Assembly: GCA_039714315.1 (NCBI GenBank) | Contig: JBDLJM010000006.1 | Span: 1 to 57,869, forward strand | Length of the DNA: 57,869 nucleotides | Direction: 5' to 3' | Source: Bacteroidota bacterium | Lineage (GTDB): Bacteria; Bacteroidota; Bacteroidia; Flavobacteriales; JADGDT01 | Shown: in pieces, positions 36,723 to 45,856 of the stretch | How the letters are laid out: each line of letters starts with the position of its first letter | Position numbering within the stretch: position 1 is the first letter of the stretch | Translations under genes and position numbers: made by a program | The notes under the pieces: model-generated | Seen by the model: the letters and a program-made list of their open reading frames with translations, nothing else | Databases searched by the model: none | What the model was told of the DNA's origin: nothing

Positions 36723-39317
36723 CTAGCCCCCAATCATTTTTTTAATCTCATTTAACTTCATCAAAGCTTCAACAGGAGTAAGGGTATTTATATCTATATC
36801 CATTATTTCTGATTTGATATTTTCTAAAGTCGGATCATCCAATTTAAAAAAGCTCAACTGCATTGACTCTTCAGGTTCTACTTTAGGACTCAATTCTCCC
36901 GTATGGTTCTTTTCCATCTTCTTCAGTATATCATTAGCTCTGGCAATCACCTTATGAGGCATTCCTGCCATCTTAGCAACATGAATCCCAAAACTGTGAT
37001 GACTTCCTCCGGATACTAATTTCCTCATAAAAATAACCCCATCACCAACTTCTTTTACCGAAACATTATAATTCTTAATCCTTTTGAAAGTATCAGTCAT
37101 ATCATTCAGCTCATGATAATGCGTAGCAAACAAAGTTTTTGGTTTTGCCTTGCTCTCATGAAGATACTCAGAAATTGACCAGGCTATTGAAATACCATCA
37201 TAAGTACTTGTACCTCTACCAATTTCGTCCAAAAGGATTAAACTTCTTTCCGAAATATTATTTAAAATACTCGCAGTTTCATTCATCTCCACCATAAAAG
37301 TTGACTCCCCAGAAGAAATATTATCTGACGCTCCAACCCTCGTAAATACCTTATCTAAAACTCCCAATCTGGCATGTTTAGCAGGAACATAAGACCCCAT
37401 TTGGGCCATAATTGATATTAGCGCAGTTTGACGTAGTAATGCCGATTTACCAGACATGTTTGGTCCCGTAATCATTATCATTTGTTGCTGGTCTCTATTA
37501 AGCGAAACACTGTTAGAAATATACTCTTCTCCTTCAGGTAACTGCTTTTCTATAACCGGATGACGACCTTCCTGAATTTCCAAATCGGTAGAATCATCTA
37601 CAATCGGTTTAGTATAATTATTCTGAATAGCTAATTCTGCAAAAGAGCTGAGAACATCAATTTGACCTATCAACTGTGCATTACGTTGTACAGGAACAAT
37701 TTCCTCCTTCATAAGTTCAATTAACTCACCAAAAAGCTGTTGTTCCAGTTTTCCTATTTTTTCTTCGGCACCAAGTATTTTGTTTTCGTATTCTTTAAGT
37801 TCCTCTGTAATATAACGTTCTGCATTTACTAAAGTTTGTTTACGTATCCACTCATGAGGTACTTTATCTTTATGAGTATTACGCACTTCTATATAGTATC
37901 CAAAAACATTATTAAAAGCAATTTTCAATGACGATATACCGGTATGTTCAATCTCACGTCGGCAAAGCTTATCGAGATAATCTTTACCGGAAAAAGCAAT
38001 TTTTCGCAGATCATCTAACTCCTCCGATATCCCACTGGCTATAGCATTACCTTTTGCAATATTCACCGGGGCATCATCGTTTAACATTTCCCCTATATTT
38101 TTTCTGATATTATCACAAAAGTCCAAACTTCTGCCTAACTTCAATAACGATTCATTACTCGACGCTAATGCTAATTCTTTAACAGGTACAATTGCATCTA
38201 ATGATCTCTTTAATTGAATCGCCTCCCGGGGTGAAATCTTATGAGTTGCAACCTTTGATATTAACCTCTCAATATCCCCTATGTTTTTAAGTGACTTTTC
38301 AAAATTTTCCCGTAAATCATCATTCTCTATTAAAGTACTTACAACATTAAGGCGTTCATTTATTTTTGATACATGTTTTAATGGGAGCGCAAGCCACATT
38401 TTTAACGTACGTGCACCCATTGGAGAAATCGTTTTGTCAATTACATCCAATAGAGTAGTCGCATCAGGGTGTGGTGAATTGTATAACTCAAGATTACGAA
38501 TAGTGAACTTATCCATCCATACATAATTATCTTCTTCAATTCTATGAATAGATGTAATATGCCCTATTTTATCATGTCGGGTTTCTGAAAGATAATACAA
38601 TGCAGCACCCCCTGCTATAATTCCTTCATCAAGTCCCTCAATACCAAAACCCTTTAATGATGTTGTATTAAACTGATTTAATAAACTTTCGTTTGCATAA
38701 TCACTTTGAAAGACCCAATCTTCCAGGTGAAATGTGTAATAATTATCCCCAAATGAATCTTTAAATAACTTCTTTCTCTGTCTTTGATACAGTACTTCAC
38801 TTGGGTTGAAATTCTGCAGCAACTTATCTATATATTCAATATTACCCTGCGATACATAAAACTCCCCGGTTGATACATCCAAAAATGCAATTCCGTGTTC
38901 TTTTTTACCAAAATGCACTGCTGCCAAAAAGTTATTACTTTTCGACTGTAAAACCTGATCATTGAGCGCTACACCAGGTGTAACAAGTTCAGTAACTCCA
39001 CGCTTTACTATCTTTTTGGTCATCTTTGGATCTTCAAGCTGATCACAAATAGCTACACGCTGTCCTGCACGAACCAACTTTGGCAAATATGTATCTAAAG
39101 AATGATGGGGGAAGCCTGCCAGCTCGGTTCTGGATGACCCATTGGCCCTATTAGTAAGTACTATTCCAAGAATCTTTGATGCCTCAACTGCATCAGAACC
39201 AAAAGTTTCGTAAAAGTCACCAACTCTAAAGAGAAGCATCGCATCAGGATATTTTGCTTTAATAGAGTTATATTGTTTCATCAATGGAGTTTCCTTACTC
39301 GCCTTCTTTGCTGCCAA
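36723..39317 (-). CDS. mutS: DNA mismatch repair protein MutS
   Basis: The 864-residue mismatch-recognition ATPase has the N-terminal mismatch-binding motif [16 protein letters not shown], with the Phe-x-Glu pair. Walker [16 protein letters not shown] is near 615, Walker [17 protein letters not shown] near 690, and FATHYHEL follows. Length is full for MutS1. It works with MutL in repair; mutL is not in the window. The gene is monocistronic and the tRNA cluster lies downstream on the same strand. Confidence 0.97.
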   Translation of the reverse strand: MAAKKASKETPLMKQYNSIKAKYPDAMLLFRVGDFYETFGSDAVEASKILGIVLTNRANGSSRTELAGFPHHSLDTYLPKLVRAGQRVAICDQLEDPKMTKKIVKRGVTELVTPGVALNDQVLQSKSNNFLAAVHFGKKEHGIAFLDVSTGEFYVSQGNIEYIDKLLQNFNPSEVLYQRQRKKLFKDSFGDNYYTFHLEDWVFQSDYANESLLNQFNTTSLKGFGIEGLDEGIIAGGAALYYLSETRHDKIGHITSIHRIEEDNYVWMDKFTIRNLELYNSPHPDATTLLDVIDKTISPMGARTLKMWLALPLKHVSKINERLNVVSTLIENDDLRENFEKSLKNIGDIERLISKVATHKISPREAIQLKRSLDAIVPVKELALASSNESLLKLGRSLDFCDNIRKNIGEMLNDDAPVNIAKGNAIASGISEELDDLRKIAFSGKDYLDKLCRREIEHTGISSLKIAFNNVFGYYIEVRNTHKDKVPHEWIRKQTLVNAERYITEELKEYENKILGAEEKIGKLEQQLFGELIELMKEEIVPVQRNAQLIGQIDVLSSFAELAIQNNYTKPIVDDSTDLEIQEGRHPVIEKQLPEGEEYISNSVSLNRDQQQMIMITGPNMSGKSALLRQTALISIMAQMGSYVPAKHARLGVLDKVFTRVGASDNISSGESTFMVEMNETASILNNISERSLILLDEIGRGTSTYDGISIAWSISEYLHESKAKPKTLFATHYHELNDMTDTFKRIKNYNVSVKEVGDGVIFMRKLVSGGSHHSFGIHVAKMAGMPHKVIARANDILKKMEKNHTGELSPKVEPEESMQLSFFKLDDPTLENIKSEIMDIDINTLTPVEALMKLNEIKKMIGG

Positions 39318-39458
39318 AATATTCAGGTTTATATTAGTAATTGCGAAAGTAAATGATTTTGTAAAAACGGGTAAATTATTGACCAGAAATTATCAACACA
39401 TTTTTGCTATTTATAAAAAAAATGAAAATCATATATTTATCATGTTAAACCATTATTT

Positions 39459-40877
39459 ATGAAATATTACATTATACTGACTTTTGCATTTTTTATTTCG
39501 TGTATTAACAACCCAACAAATGATGAAATAAAATTAAATTTTGAAAAGGGCAATTTTAAAATAGCCAAAAAAATGATAGATGAATATAGTTTCAATCCTG
39601 ATATTGACTCAACCCTTTTTAAAGAATATATCTATTTGTCCGAAATTATGTCTAGGGTTAAAATAGATTTCTCTAAAGACAAAAAAGATGTAATAAAACA
39701 TATAAGTCAATATTATAATATTGTTAGCGATTCGATGATTAATGATTGGGAAGAAAGAGGAAAATTAGAATACAAGATAATAGATGGCGATAAGAAATAC
39801 TTCAACAGAGCTGCAACTAACTTGTTTTTAATTGATGATGAAGCAAAAAAGCAGAAAGAAAAAATCATAGGTAAATCAACAGGAGGAGTAACAAAATTTA
39901 AACAACATTATGTTTCCAAATTATTGTCAGAAGATATAGACAAGAAAACTTCTATAGACAAGCGTACAATAAAAATAAATTATTCTATTTCTCTTGATGC
40001 AAATGCTATCCCTGAAGGTGAAATAGTGAAATGCTGGATACCCTATCCAAGGATAAACGACATGAGGCTTAGCAATATAGAACTTATATCTGCAAGTGAA
40101 GACAATTACATAATTGCGCCGAAAGAACAAATTCAAAGGAGCATCTATATAGAAAAGCGTGCTGTTAGAGATTCAGCAACTATTTTTAATATTGTTTATT
40201 CGGCTGATTTTGCTGGAGTTTGGTTTGACATCAAGCCTGAAGACATTTTGGAATACAATAAAACTTCTGCTCTGTATAAAAATTACACTTCCGAAATTGC
40301 CCCACATATAAAATTTAGTGACAGAATAAAATCTCTTGCAAGAGAGATAGTTGGAAATGAGGAAAACCCTGTAAAACAAGTGGAACTTATTTACTATTGG
40401 ATGAACGATAACATTACCTGGAGCGGGGCTTTAGAGTATTCAATTATGCCAAATATCCCAAAATATGTCCTGGATAATATGAGAGGTGATTGTGGTATGC
40501 AAACTTTACTTTTTATGAGTTTAGCCAGAAGTTTAGGAATACCAACAAAATGGCAAAGTGGATGGTATTTGTTGCCGGAAGAGATTAATCTACACGATTG
40601 GGCAGAGGTGTATTACGAAGGTGTGGGCTGGGTTCCGGTTGACCCTTCATTTAAATTGACCGATTCGAAAGATAAAAAGGTAAAGGATTTTTATATTAAC
40701 GGAATGGATAGCTACAGGTTGATTATTAATGATGGTTATTCACAGGAATTTCATCCTAAAAAAGAGTTTTTCAGAAGTGAACCTATAGATTTTCAACGCG
40801 GCGAACTAGAATGGAGAGGAGGAAATTTGTATTTTGACAAATGGAGTTATTACATGGACATAACATATATAGATTAA
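39459..40877 (+). CDS. Transglutaminase-like lipoprotein
   Basis: The 472-residue protein has a lipoprotein signal ending in FAFFISC. The C-terminal transglutaminase-core triad is visible as Cys in MRGDCGMQTLLFMSLARSLG, His in NLHDWAEVYYE and Asp in WVPVDPSFKL. Such proteins act as papain-fold peptidases or amidases in the envelope. The N-terminal 300 residues hold a helical part and a beta-rich part (KINYSISLDANAIPEGEIVK), as in other transglutaminase-like proteins. It precedes a TrmH gene by about 40 bases on the same strand and may share its transcript. The substrate is unknown. Confidence 0.85.
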   Translation: MKYYIILTFAFFISCINNPTNDEIKLNFEKGNFKIAKKMIDEYSFNPDIDSTLFKEYIYLSEIMSRVKIDFSKDKKDVIKHISQYYNIVSDSMINDWEERGKLEYKIIDGDKKYFNRAATNLFLIDDEAKKQKEKIIGKSTGGVTKFKQHYVSKLLSEDIDKKTSIDKRTIKINYSISLDANAIPEGEIVKCWIPYPRINDMRLSNIELISASEDNYIIAPKEQIQRSIYIEKRAVRDSATIFNIVYSADFAGVWFDIKPEDILEYNKTSALYKNYTSEIAPHIKFSDRIKSLAREIVGNEENPVKQVELIYYWMNDNITWSGALEYSIMPNIPKYVLDNMRGDCGMQTLLFMSLARSLGIPTKWQSGWYLLPEEINLHDWAEVYYEGVGWVPVDPSFKLTDSKDKKVKDFYINGMDSYRLIINDGYSQEFHPKKEFFRSEPIDFQRGELEWRGGNLYFDKWSYYMDITYID

Positions 40878-40917
40878 TAATAATTGTAGTATTTTCGCAG
40901 CGAATTAAAGATTTGTG

Positions 40918-41445
40918 ATGAGAAAATTAAAAAATAGCGAATTAAACCGAAAAAATATAAATCAATTTAAAGAAGCTAAAAAAACTCCTCTGATAATAAT
41001 TTTAGACAACATAAGAAGTTTAAACAATATCGGTTCGGTTTTCCGTACTTCGGATGCATTTTTGGTAGAGAAAATTTATTTATGCGGAATTACAGCAACT
41101 CCTCCCCATAAAGACATTCACAAAACTGCTTTAGGAGCTACAGATTCTGTTGATTGGGAATACTCAAAGAACACTATAGATGTAATTAAAAATTTAAAAA
41201 CAGAAGGAGTAGAAATAGTATCTATTGAGCAAGCAGAAAGCGCTATTATGCTTGATGATTTTGAAGCAGATAACTCAAAAAAATACGCTATTGTTTTCGG
41301 AAATGAAGTAAAAGGTGTAGAGCAGGAAATTGTTTCAGCTTCTGATTCAGTTATCGAAATCCCGCAACACGGAACAAAACATTCTTTAAATATTTCGGTG
41401 AGTGCAGGAGTTGTTGTTTGGGAAATGTTTAAACAGTTGAACTAA
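40918..41445 (+). CDS. TrmH-family (SpoU) RNA 2'-O-methyltransferase
   Basis: The 175-residue protein carries the three SpoU motifs: NNIGSVFRTSDAF, YAIVFGNEVKGVEQEI and IPQHGTKHSLNISVSAGV. These form the knotted AdoMet-binding site of tRNA or rRNA ribose methyltransferases. It is short and lacks an extra RNA-binding domain, like TrmL-type enzymes. The target nucleotide cannot be read from sequence. ATG 40918 is preferred to the GTG one codon earlier. Confidence 0.9.
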   Translation: MRKLKNSELNRKNINQFKEAKKTPLIIILDNIRSLNNIGSVFRTSDAFLVEKIYLCGITATPPHKDIHKTALGATDSVDWEYSKNTIDVIKNLKTEGVEIVSIEQAESAIMLDDFEADNSKKYAIVFGNEVKGVEQEIVSASDSVIEIPQHGTKHSLNISVSAGVVVWEMFKQLN

Positions 41446-41456
41446 TAAAAACAGAA

Positions 41457-41504
41457 AGCCAGGCCCCCGATATCTTCACGGTGAAGATTAGCAAGGGCTT
41501 GACT
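41457..41504. terminator. Nested hairpin between convergent genes
   Basis: An inner arm pair ATCTTC/GAAGAT (41472-41488) lies inside a weaker outer pair, AGCCAGGCCC/GGGCTTGACT (41457-41504). It sits between the convergent trmH-like and oxidoreductase genes, so termination is the likely job, though there is no T run. Confidence 0.4.
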
Positions 41505-41519
41505 ACAATTTAATAAATT

Positions 41520-43148
41520 TTACTTCCCAGCAGGAAGTAAATCTTCTGTATCAAGTTTCGAAGGCATATAAATACCGATCAAGCCTTTTACTCCTACCGT
41601 CATAATTACATTATACAGGAAAGCAAAGAACGATAAAATTAGTAACGATCCGCTTACTGCTGCCAAAATCATATATGGCTCATATTCTCCTTCGTAATAT
41701 ATTGTTCTTCTCAACATACCTTTCATACCTGCCATCCCCATAAACGCTCCCATTCCAATACCTCCAATAATATGAGCCCAGAAATGGAAGTTCGCTAATT
41801 TTTGACTGTACAACTCAGCTCCATTAGTTAATAATGGCAACAAATAATAAATAGCAGCATAAAGTGTCATTACCAAACCAACAAGAATTGCAACATGAAC
41901 ATGTGGCCCGATTATCCATTGTGTATTGTGAAGTATTCTGTTCAATCCCATGTCGGCCTGAATAATCCCTGCCGGTACCGCTAAAGCAAAACCTAACAAT
42001 CCTCCTAAAAGGAATTTTAAAGGATTTGTCATTTTTAGAGGTCGTGCACTCCAAAGAGTAATTAATGTAATGAAGAATGCCAAGCCTTGAGTAATTAACT
42101 CAAACGCTGTAACAAACTCACCGGATACGATTTTCAAAAATGCAGGTTGAGCCTGATCGGCCAACAAATGGTGAGACCATACTGTCCACGAAACTACCAT
42201 TTCTACCCAGAGAGCAAAACGTGCGACACGCATCATGTATAAATCCTTTCCCGTAATAAGCATAGCCAATAAATACCATGTACCTGCTACGAATATCAAT
42301 ACAAGTCCATCTGCAATCAGATCAAGTCCCCACCAAAACCAATTTTTGTATAGTAGAGCATCTACAGCAGTCTCTTTTAAACTATAGCCTAATAACTCGG
42401 CTACCATATAAACCAGAATTAAGACCCCTGTAAAAGTTATTATCCCGGCATTTAGGGCTGTATCAACAGTACCACGGGCGATAGCGGCTACCGGTAAAGA
42501 AACCAACGGTTCTTGCTGTTTGCTTTTCTTTCTGAAGAAACTTTCTTTCCATGAGAACCCGGTTGCAGAAGCCAACATAGCTCTTCCTTCAACTTTTTCT
42601 TCTCCTTCGGGAGTATAAGCTATTGTTGTAAATACATTAATTACAAAAAAGATAGTACCTACCATAACCAATGCTATACCAAGTATAAAAATTGCTCCTC
42701 CAAGTGCAGAGAATTGGCTAAAATCGGCAGGCAATGGCCAATACAATGTGTACAATGGCGAGTAGTGCGAAATAAATCCTGCAATCCAAAAAGTAAGTGT
42801 ACCAACTGAAATCAGGATAAATGACCAGTTTCCAAGTTTGATACTCCAAAGAGGTTTTTTCATCAAATAGGGAACAAGGAATAAAAAGGCTCCAAATACA
42901 ATCGAGTATGATGAACCAAAAATACCTACAAGTGGGTGAACAGTTAATATTGCAAAATAATGCTCAGCATTAATACCGGCAATTGGTTCAATTGCATACA
43001 TGCGCATTATCATACCTTCAATTGCAGATAGTCCGTAAAATAAAACACCTATTACTACAAAACGCAGTGTTAGTTTTTGCATTGGAGTAAGGCTATCGGG
43101 CTTAAATAGTCCCTTTTCACCTTTCATTAGTGTATCTATAAAAGTCAT
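41520..43148 (-). CDS. Heme-copper oxidoreductase catalytic subunit with altered active site
   Basis: The 542-residue protein has at least twelve membrane helices and aligns by motif with ba3-type (B-family) subunit I. Low-spin heme His is in LTVH71, two active-site His in SHH (326-327), a conserved His in HNT (407), and heme ligands are in PHVH (416, 418). In helix VI, where ba3 oxidase reads FWWTGHPIVYFW, this protein reads FWWGLDLIADGL. Asp276 (42321-42323) replaces the CuB His, and Asp280 (42309-42311) replaces the cross-linked Tyr. An oxygen-reducing role is therefore doubtful. NO reduction with a nonheme metal is the leading inference, since B-family-derived NO reductases have been reported. 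The partner subunit gene lies 26 bases upstream. Confidence 0.85.
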   Translation of the reverse strand: MTFIDTLMKGEKGLFKPDSLTPMQKLTLRFVVIGVLFYGLSAIEGMIMRMYAIEPIAGINAEHYFAILTVHPLVGIFGSSYSIVFGAFLFLVPYLMKKPLWSIKLGNWSFILISVGTLTFWIAGFISHYSPLYTLYWPLPADFSQFSALGGAIFILGIALVMVGTIFFVINVFTTIAYTPEGEEKVEGRAMLASATGFSWKESFFRKKSKQQEPLVSLPVAAIARGTVDTALNAGIITFTGVLILVYMVAELLGYSLKETAVDALLYKNWFWWGLDLIADGLVLIFVAGTWYLLAMLITGKDLYMMRVARFALWVEMVVSWTVWSHHLLADQAQPAFLKIVSGEFVTAFELITQGLAFFITLITLWSARPLKMTNPLKFLLGGLLGFALAVPAGIIQADMGLNRILHNTQWIIGPHVHVAILVGLVMTLYAAIYYLLPLLTNGAELYSQKLANFHFWAHIIGGIGMGAFMGMAGMKGMLRRTIYYEGEYEPYMILAAVSGSLLILSFFAFLYNVIMTVGVKGLIGIYMPSKLDTEDLLPAGK

Positions 43149-43174
43149 ATTATTTTCTAAAAAGTTAGTTTTTA

Positions 43175-43723
43175 TTATTCGTAGATCTCGATAGCATTTT
43201 CAACTATCATACCATTACCCTTTGGTCCTGAATACTCTGTAGAACGTATGTAGTAAATACCGGGTTTAGCAAATTGCCACATCAAATCGTTTCTGTGACC
43301 CGGTACTACCTGCATCTGACAAACCATAGTATTGTCCTGACGGAAAATACCAAAACCATAGGTTAAGTCTCCGGAAGTAACGTCGAACATAACGTAATCA
43401 CCAACTTTGGCCTTCATTTTTTCTTGTGGAAGAGTGAATTTATGATCTGCTACGGAGATGTTGAAAACATTATGAGCAGTAATTTCATTACGGTTCAAAT
43501 CGGTGCTTACCCATGGAATGGTTAAACCAGTAGCTATGTGAAGCGATACACCTAAAACCACTAATAGTACAACGAGAATAGAAAAGTACTTGTCTTTAAT
43601 CATTCCTACATTTCCTTCGGAAGTGATTTTAATCCCAAACCAAAGTACGAGGATAATAATTGCAATAGCATAAAAAGTATATGCCATTGTTTGCCCGTTT
43701 AGGACTTCGATAGAATCTACCAT
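43175..43723 (-). CDS. Subunit II of the altered heme-copper enzyme, no CuA site
   Basis: The 182-residue protein has two N-terminal membrane helices (about 13-32 and 47-66) and a periplasmic cupredoxin domain. The family CuA loop is CxExCGxxHxxM. Here it reads STEYSGPKGNGM (161-172), with Ser for both Cys (codons 43241-43243 and 43229-43231) and Gly for His. The first His ligand, in IHGF of ba3 oxidases, is Tyr122 (LTYGF). Only the Glu and Met survive. The domain therefore cannot hold CuA and may be structural or bind a quinol or another donor. It is the first gene of a two-gene operon. Confidence 0.85.
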   Translation of the reverse strand: MVDSIEVLNGQTMAYTFYAIAIIILVLWFGIKITSEGNVGMIKDKYFSILVVLLVVLGVSLHIATGLTIPWVSTDLNRNEITAHNVFNISVADHKFTLPQEKMKAKVGDYVMFDVTSGDLTYGFGIFRQDNTMVCQMQVVPGHRNDLMWQFAKPGIYYIRSTEYSGPKGNGMIVENAIEIYE

Positions 43724-43753
43724 AAAAATATATTGAGTTAGTATTTATTTTCC

Positions 43754-43772
43754 GTTGATCAAGATTCTCAAC
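43754..43772. promoter_or_regulatory. Inverted repeat, possible operator
   Basis: GTTGA-N9-TCAAC, about 30 bases before subunit II. The arms resemble half-sites of Crp/Fnr-type regulators but the spacer is longer than the usual FNR spacing. Weak evidence. Confidence 0.3.
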
Positions 43773-43858
43773 ATCCGGTATAACTTCACCCTCCATACTT
43801 TTAAAATCCTCCTAAATCTTCAACTACCCGTAATGTGCCATGCTAATATAAGACAAAA

Positions 43859-43883
43859 ACATCTTATTTTAACGAAGAGATGT
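43859..43883. promoter_or_regulatory. Second inverted repeat upstream of the operon
   Basis: ACATCT-N13-AGATGT, about 140 bases before subunit II. It could be an operator or chance in AT-rich DNA. Confidence 0.25.
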
Positions 43884-44093
43884 AAAAGTTTGATTTTGAA
43901 TCTAAAAAAAACTTTACTTACCTAAATAAACTTTAGTTTTGGACAGGAAACTGCTTTTATTATGATAATTATTTAATATCTCATTGACATCCATACTTCG
44001 ATAACCTACATAACACGGATAAATTAAAACCCTATTGATTTGACATATCCCTCTTACTAAAATGTAATTATCTTTTCGAATTAAAATCTATCA

Positions 44094-44124
44094 AAAAAGA
44101 CTGCCTCATTATATAACTGAGACA
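44094..44124 (-). terminator. Terminator of the alpha/beta hydrolase gene
   Basis: On the minus strand TGTCTCA/TGAGGCA (one G-T pair, 44102-44124) is followed by GTC and six T. Confidence 0.65.
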
Positions 44125-44143
44125 ACCTTTTTAAAATTTCAAA

Positions 44144-44932
44144 CTACACCTTTCTCAAAAATTGCTTCAAAGACTTCAAAGTTGCCTCCCTTGCCTCAAT
44201 ATGCCCCATATGACCAATAGGAAATTCGGCAATTTCCATATTGGCTGCATTTTTTGTCTGATTAATTAGTTTATCATAGCCTAGAGCAGAATCGTATCTT
44301 CCAACAATCATAAGCTTAGGGAATGGAGTAAAATGGAGTAAAACCTCGCGGTCCTCTCTAATCTTCATACCTTCCAATGCAGCAATTACACCTTGTTTAG
44401 AAGTTGCCAGCCCCTGTTCCTTTGTAATTTTCAACTCTTCTGAGAAGATTTTCCGGTTTTTTGGTCTAAAAAGCATCGGTATAGCAGTCCTAATGAAGGA
44501 TTTATGATTTTCCTTAACTAAACTTATTGCCCGATCCCTATTGAGCTTTTTTTCTTCAGAATCTGACAGGCTTGACGAGTGAAACAAACACAAACCTTTA
44601 ATATTGTCAACGTAATTCTCTGCTAAAGCCAGGGCTACATATCCTCCCATAGAGTGGCCTACAATCACATATTTCTTCAACCGCAAATGGTCCAGAACTG
44701 CTTTAACATACTCAGCCATGTTTTCCATTGTATGCACATATCCTACTGATTCAGTTTGTCCATGACCTAACAAATCAATTGAAACAATTCTATTGGCTAA
44801 ACTTAGCTTAGATGAGAAATAATCCCACATCTCCAGATTCTCCAAAAAACCGTGCAAAAGAACAATAACACCCCCTTTACCGGTGTCCCTATATCTGATC
44901 TTTGTATTTTTATGTACAAGGAAATTATCCAT
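44144..44932 (-). CDS. Alpha/beta hydrolase
   Basis: The 262-residue protein has oxyanion-loop HGFLEN at about 28-33, the nucleophile elbow GHSMGGYVA (Ser about 95), an acid in VGRYDSALG (about 215), and the catalytic His in IGHMGHIEA near 243. It has no signal peptide, so it is cytoplasmic. The sequence resembles the small-ester and thioester hydrolase group. The substrate is not predictable. The gene has its own -7 box and terminator. Confidence 0.88.
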   Translation of the reverse strand: MDNFLVHKNTKIRYRDTGKGGVIVLLHGFLENLEMWDYFSSKLSLANRIVSIDLLGHGQTESVGYVHTMENMAEYVKAVLDHLRLKKYVIVGHSMGGYVALALAENYVDNIKGLCLFHSSSLSDSEEKKLNRDRAISLVKENHKSFIRTAIPMLFRPKNRKIFSEELKITKEQGLATSKQGVIAALEGMKIREDREVLLHFTPFPKLMIVGRYDSALGYDKLINQTKNAANMEIAEFPIGHMGHIEAREATLKSLKQFLRKV

Positions 44933-44951
44933 AGCAGTATATTTATTGTAG

Positions 44952-44959
44952 CAAAGATA
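44952..44959 (-). promoter_or_regulatory. -7 promoter element for the hydrolase gene
   Basis: TATCTTTG on the minus strand matches TAnnTTTG, 19 bases before the ATG. No TTG lies at the standard distance. Confidence 0.45.
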
Positions 44960-45011
44960 AAGTGAGATATATAAAAATATAAATATCGTTTTTAGATTTT
45001 ATCAACAGTCG

Positions 45012-45782
45012 CTAAAATTCAACTTCTACAATATATCCTTCATGGCTTCTTACATTAAACACCATTCCACCTTCAAATATTAAATACTGCCCTTTTATAC
45101 CTTTCAATATCCCTTCAAAAAAATCTTGCTTTGTAAGGTTCACACTTTTTACTTTTTCGGGATATACATCTATAGGGAATTTAATCTCATGTACTTCATT
45201 TCTATCCGAAAGAAAATACTGCTTTGTTTCTTCCGGCATAAACTCATACAACCTGTTTTTCCATTCTAGCAGATCTATTTCAGGAGACGCATTTTTAAGC
45301 ATTTTTTGCCAGCTGGTTTTATCAGACACGTATTGCTTAAGTGCTACCTCTATAACCCCTGACAAATATCTATTGGGTACTTCTGCAAATTCTATAGCAT
45401 ATTCTGCTCCCTGATCAATCCAACGCGTCGGAATCTGCGTTTTTCTTGTAATACCGACCTTTAATCCACTGGAAACAGCTAAATACACTACATGAGGTTT
45501 AAGTTCAAACTCCTTCTCCCATTCCAGATCCCTAACTTCTATTCCCAGATGGGCCTTACAAAGCTCTGGCTTCATAATACTTTCACTTGCCTGAGGAAGT
45601 TTATAATAACAATCGTAACAAAAATTTTGGCGATAAACTTTATTGACCAACTTACCACAAAAACATTTAATTTTATTCGAATATTTTATCGATATTTTTT
45701 TTCCTATCAACCTATTCATCTCAAAAAAATCACCCTCTAAATCGAGTAAATACCTCACAGGGGTAGTGTTTTCGGTACTCAT
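45012..45782 (-). CDS. DUF2797 protein with zinc-ribbon-like cysteines
   Basis: With the start at ATG 45782 (MSTENTTPVRYLLDLEGDFF) it has 256 residues. A cysteine cluster, CFC...CYDC...C (about 40-80), suggests a bound zinc. The segment VVYLAVSSGLKVGITRKTQI recalls the core of GIY-YIG nucleases, as is typical of DUF2797, but the catalytic residues are incomplete. The biochemical role is unknown. The longer frame (to 45809) would add nine residues with no family support. The gene is divergent from the GH3 gene with about 75 bases between. Confidence 0.75.
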   Translation of the reverse strand: MSTENTTPVRYLLDLEGDFFEMNRLIGKKISIKYSNKIKCFCGKLVNKVYRQNFCYDCYYKLPQASESIMKPELCKAHLGIEVRDLEWEKEFELKPHVVYLAVSSGLKVGITRKTQIPTRWIDQGAEYAIEFAEVPNRYLSGVIEVALKQYVSDKTSWQKMLKNASPEIDLLEWKNRLYEFMPEETKQYFLSDRNEVHEIKFPIDVYPEKVKSVNLTKQDFFEGILKGIKGQYLIFEGGMVFNVRSHEGYIVEVEF

Positions 45783-45856
45783 TTTTTTTAAATCTCCGTA
45801 AAAATGCATTTGCGTGTTTTTTTTATTATTTTTAAGAACCTAAAATTAGCAATAAT

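Larger units (their letters stand above)
43724..44093. other. Upstream region of the heme-copper operon
   Basis: About 370 AT-rich bases without a gene. It holds two inverted repeats described separately and no clear TAnnTTTG box on the minus strand. Confidence 0.4.

Noticed and set aside
41520-43723. Ordinary ba3- or cbb3-type cytochrome c oxidase
   Set aside because: The fold fits B-family enzymes, but the CuA ligands, one CuB His and the cross-linked Tyr are all replaced, so the ordinary label is misleading.
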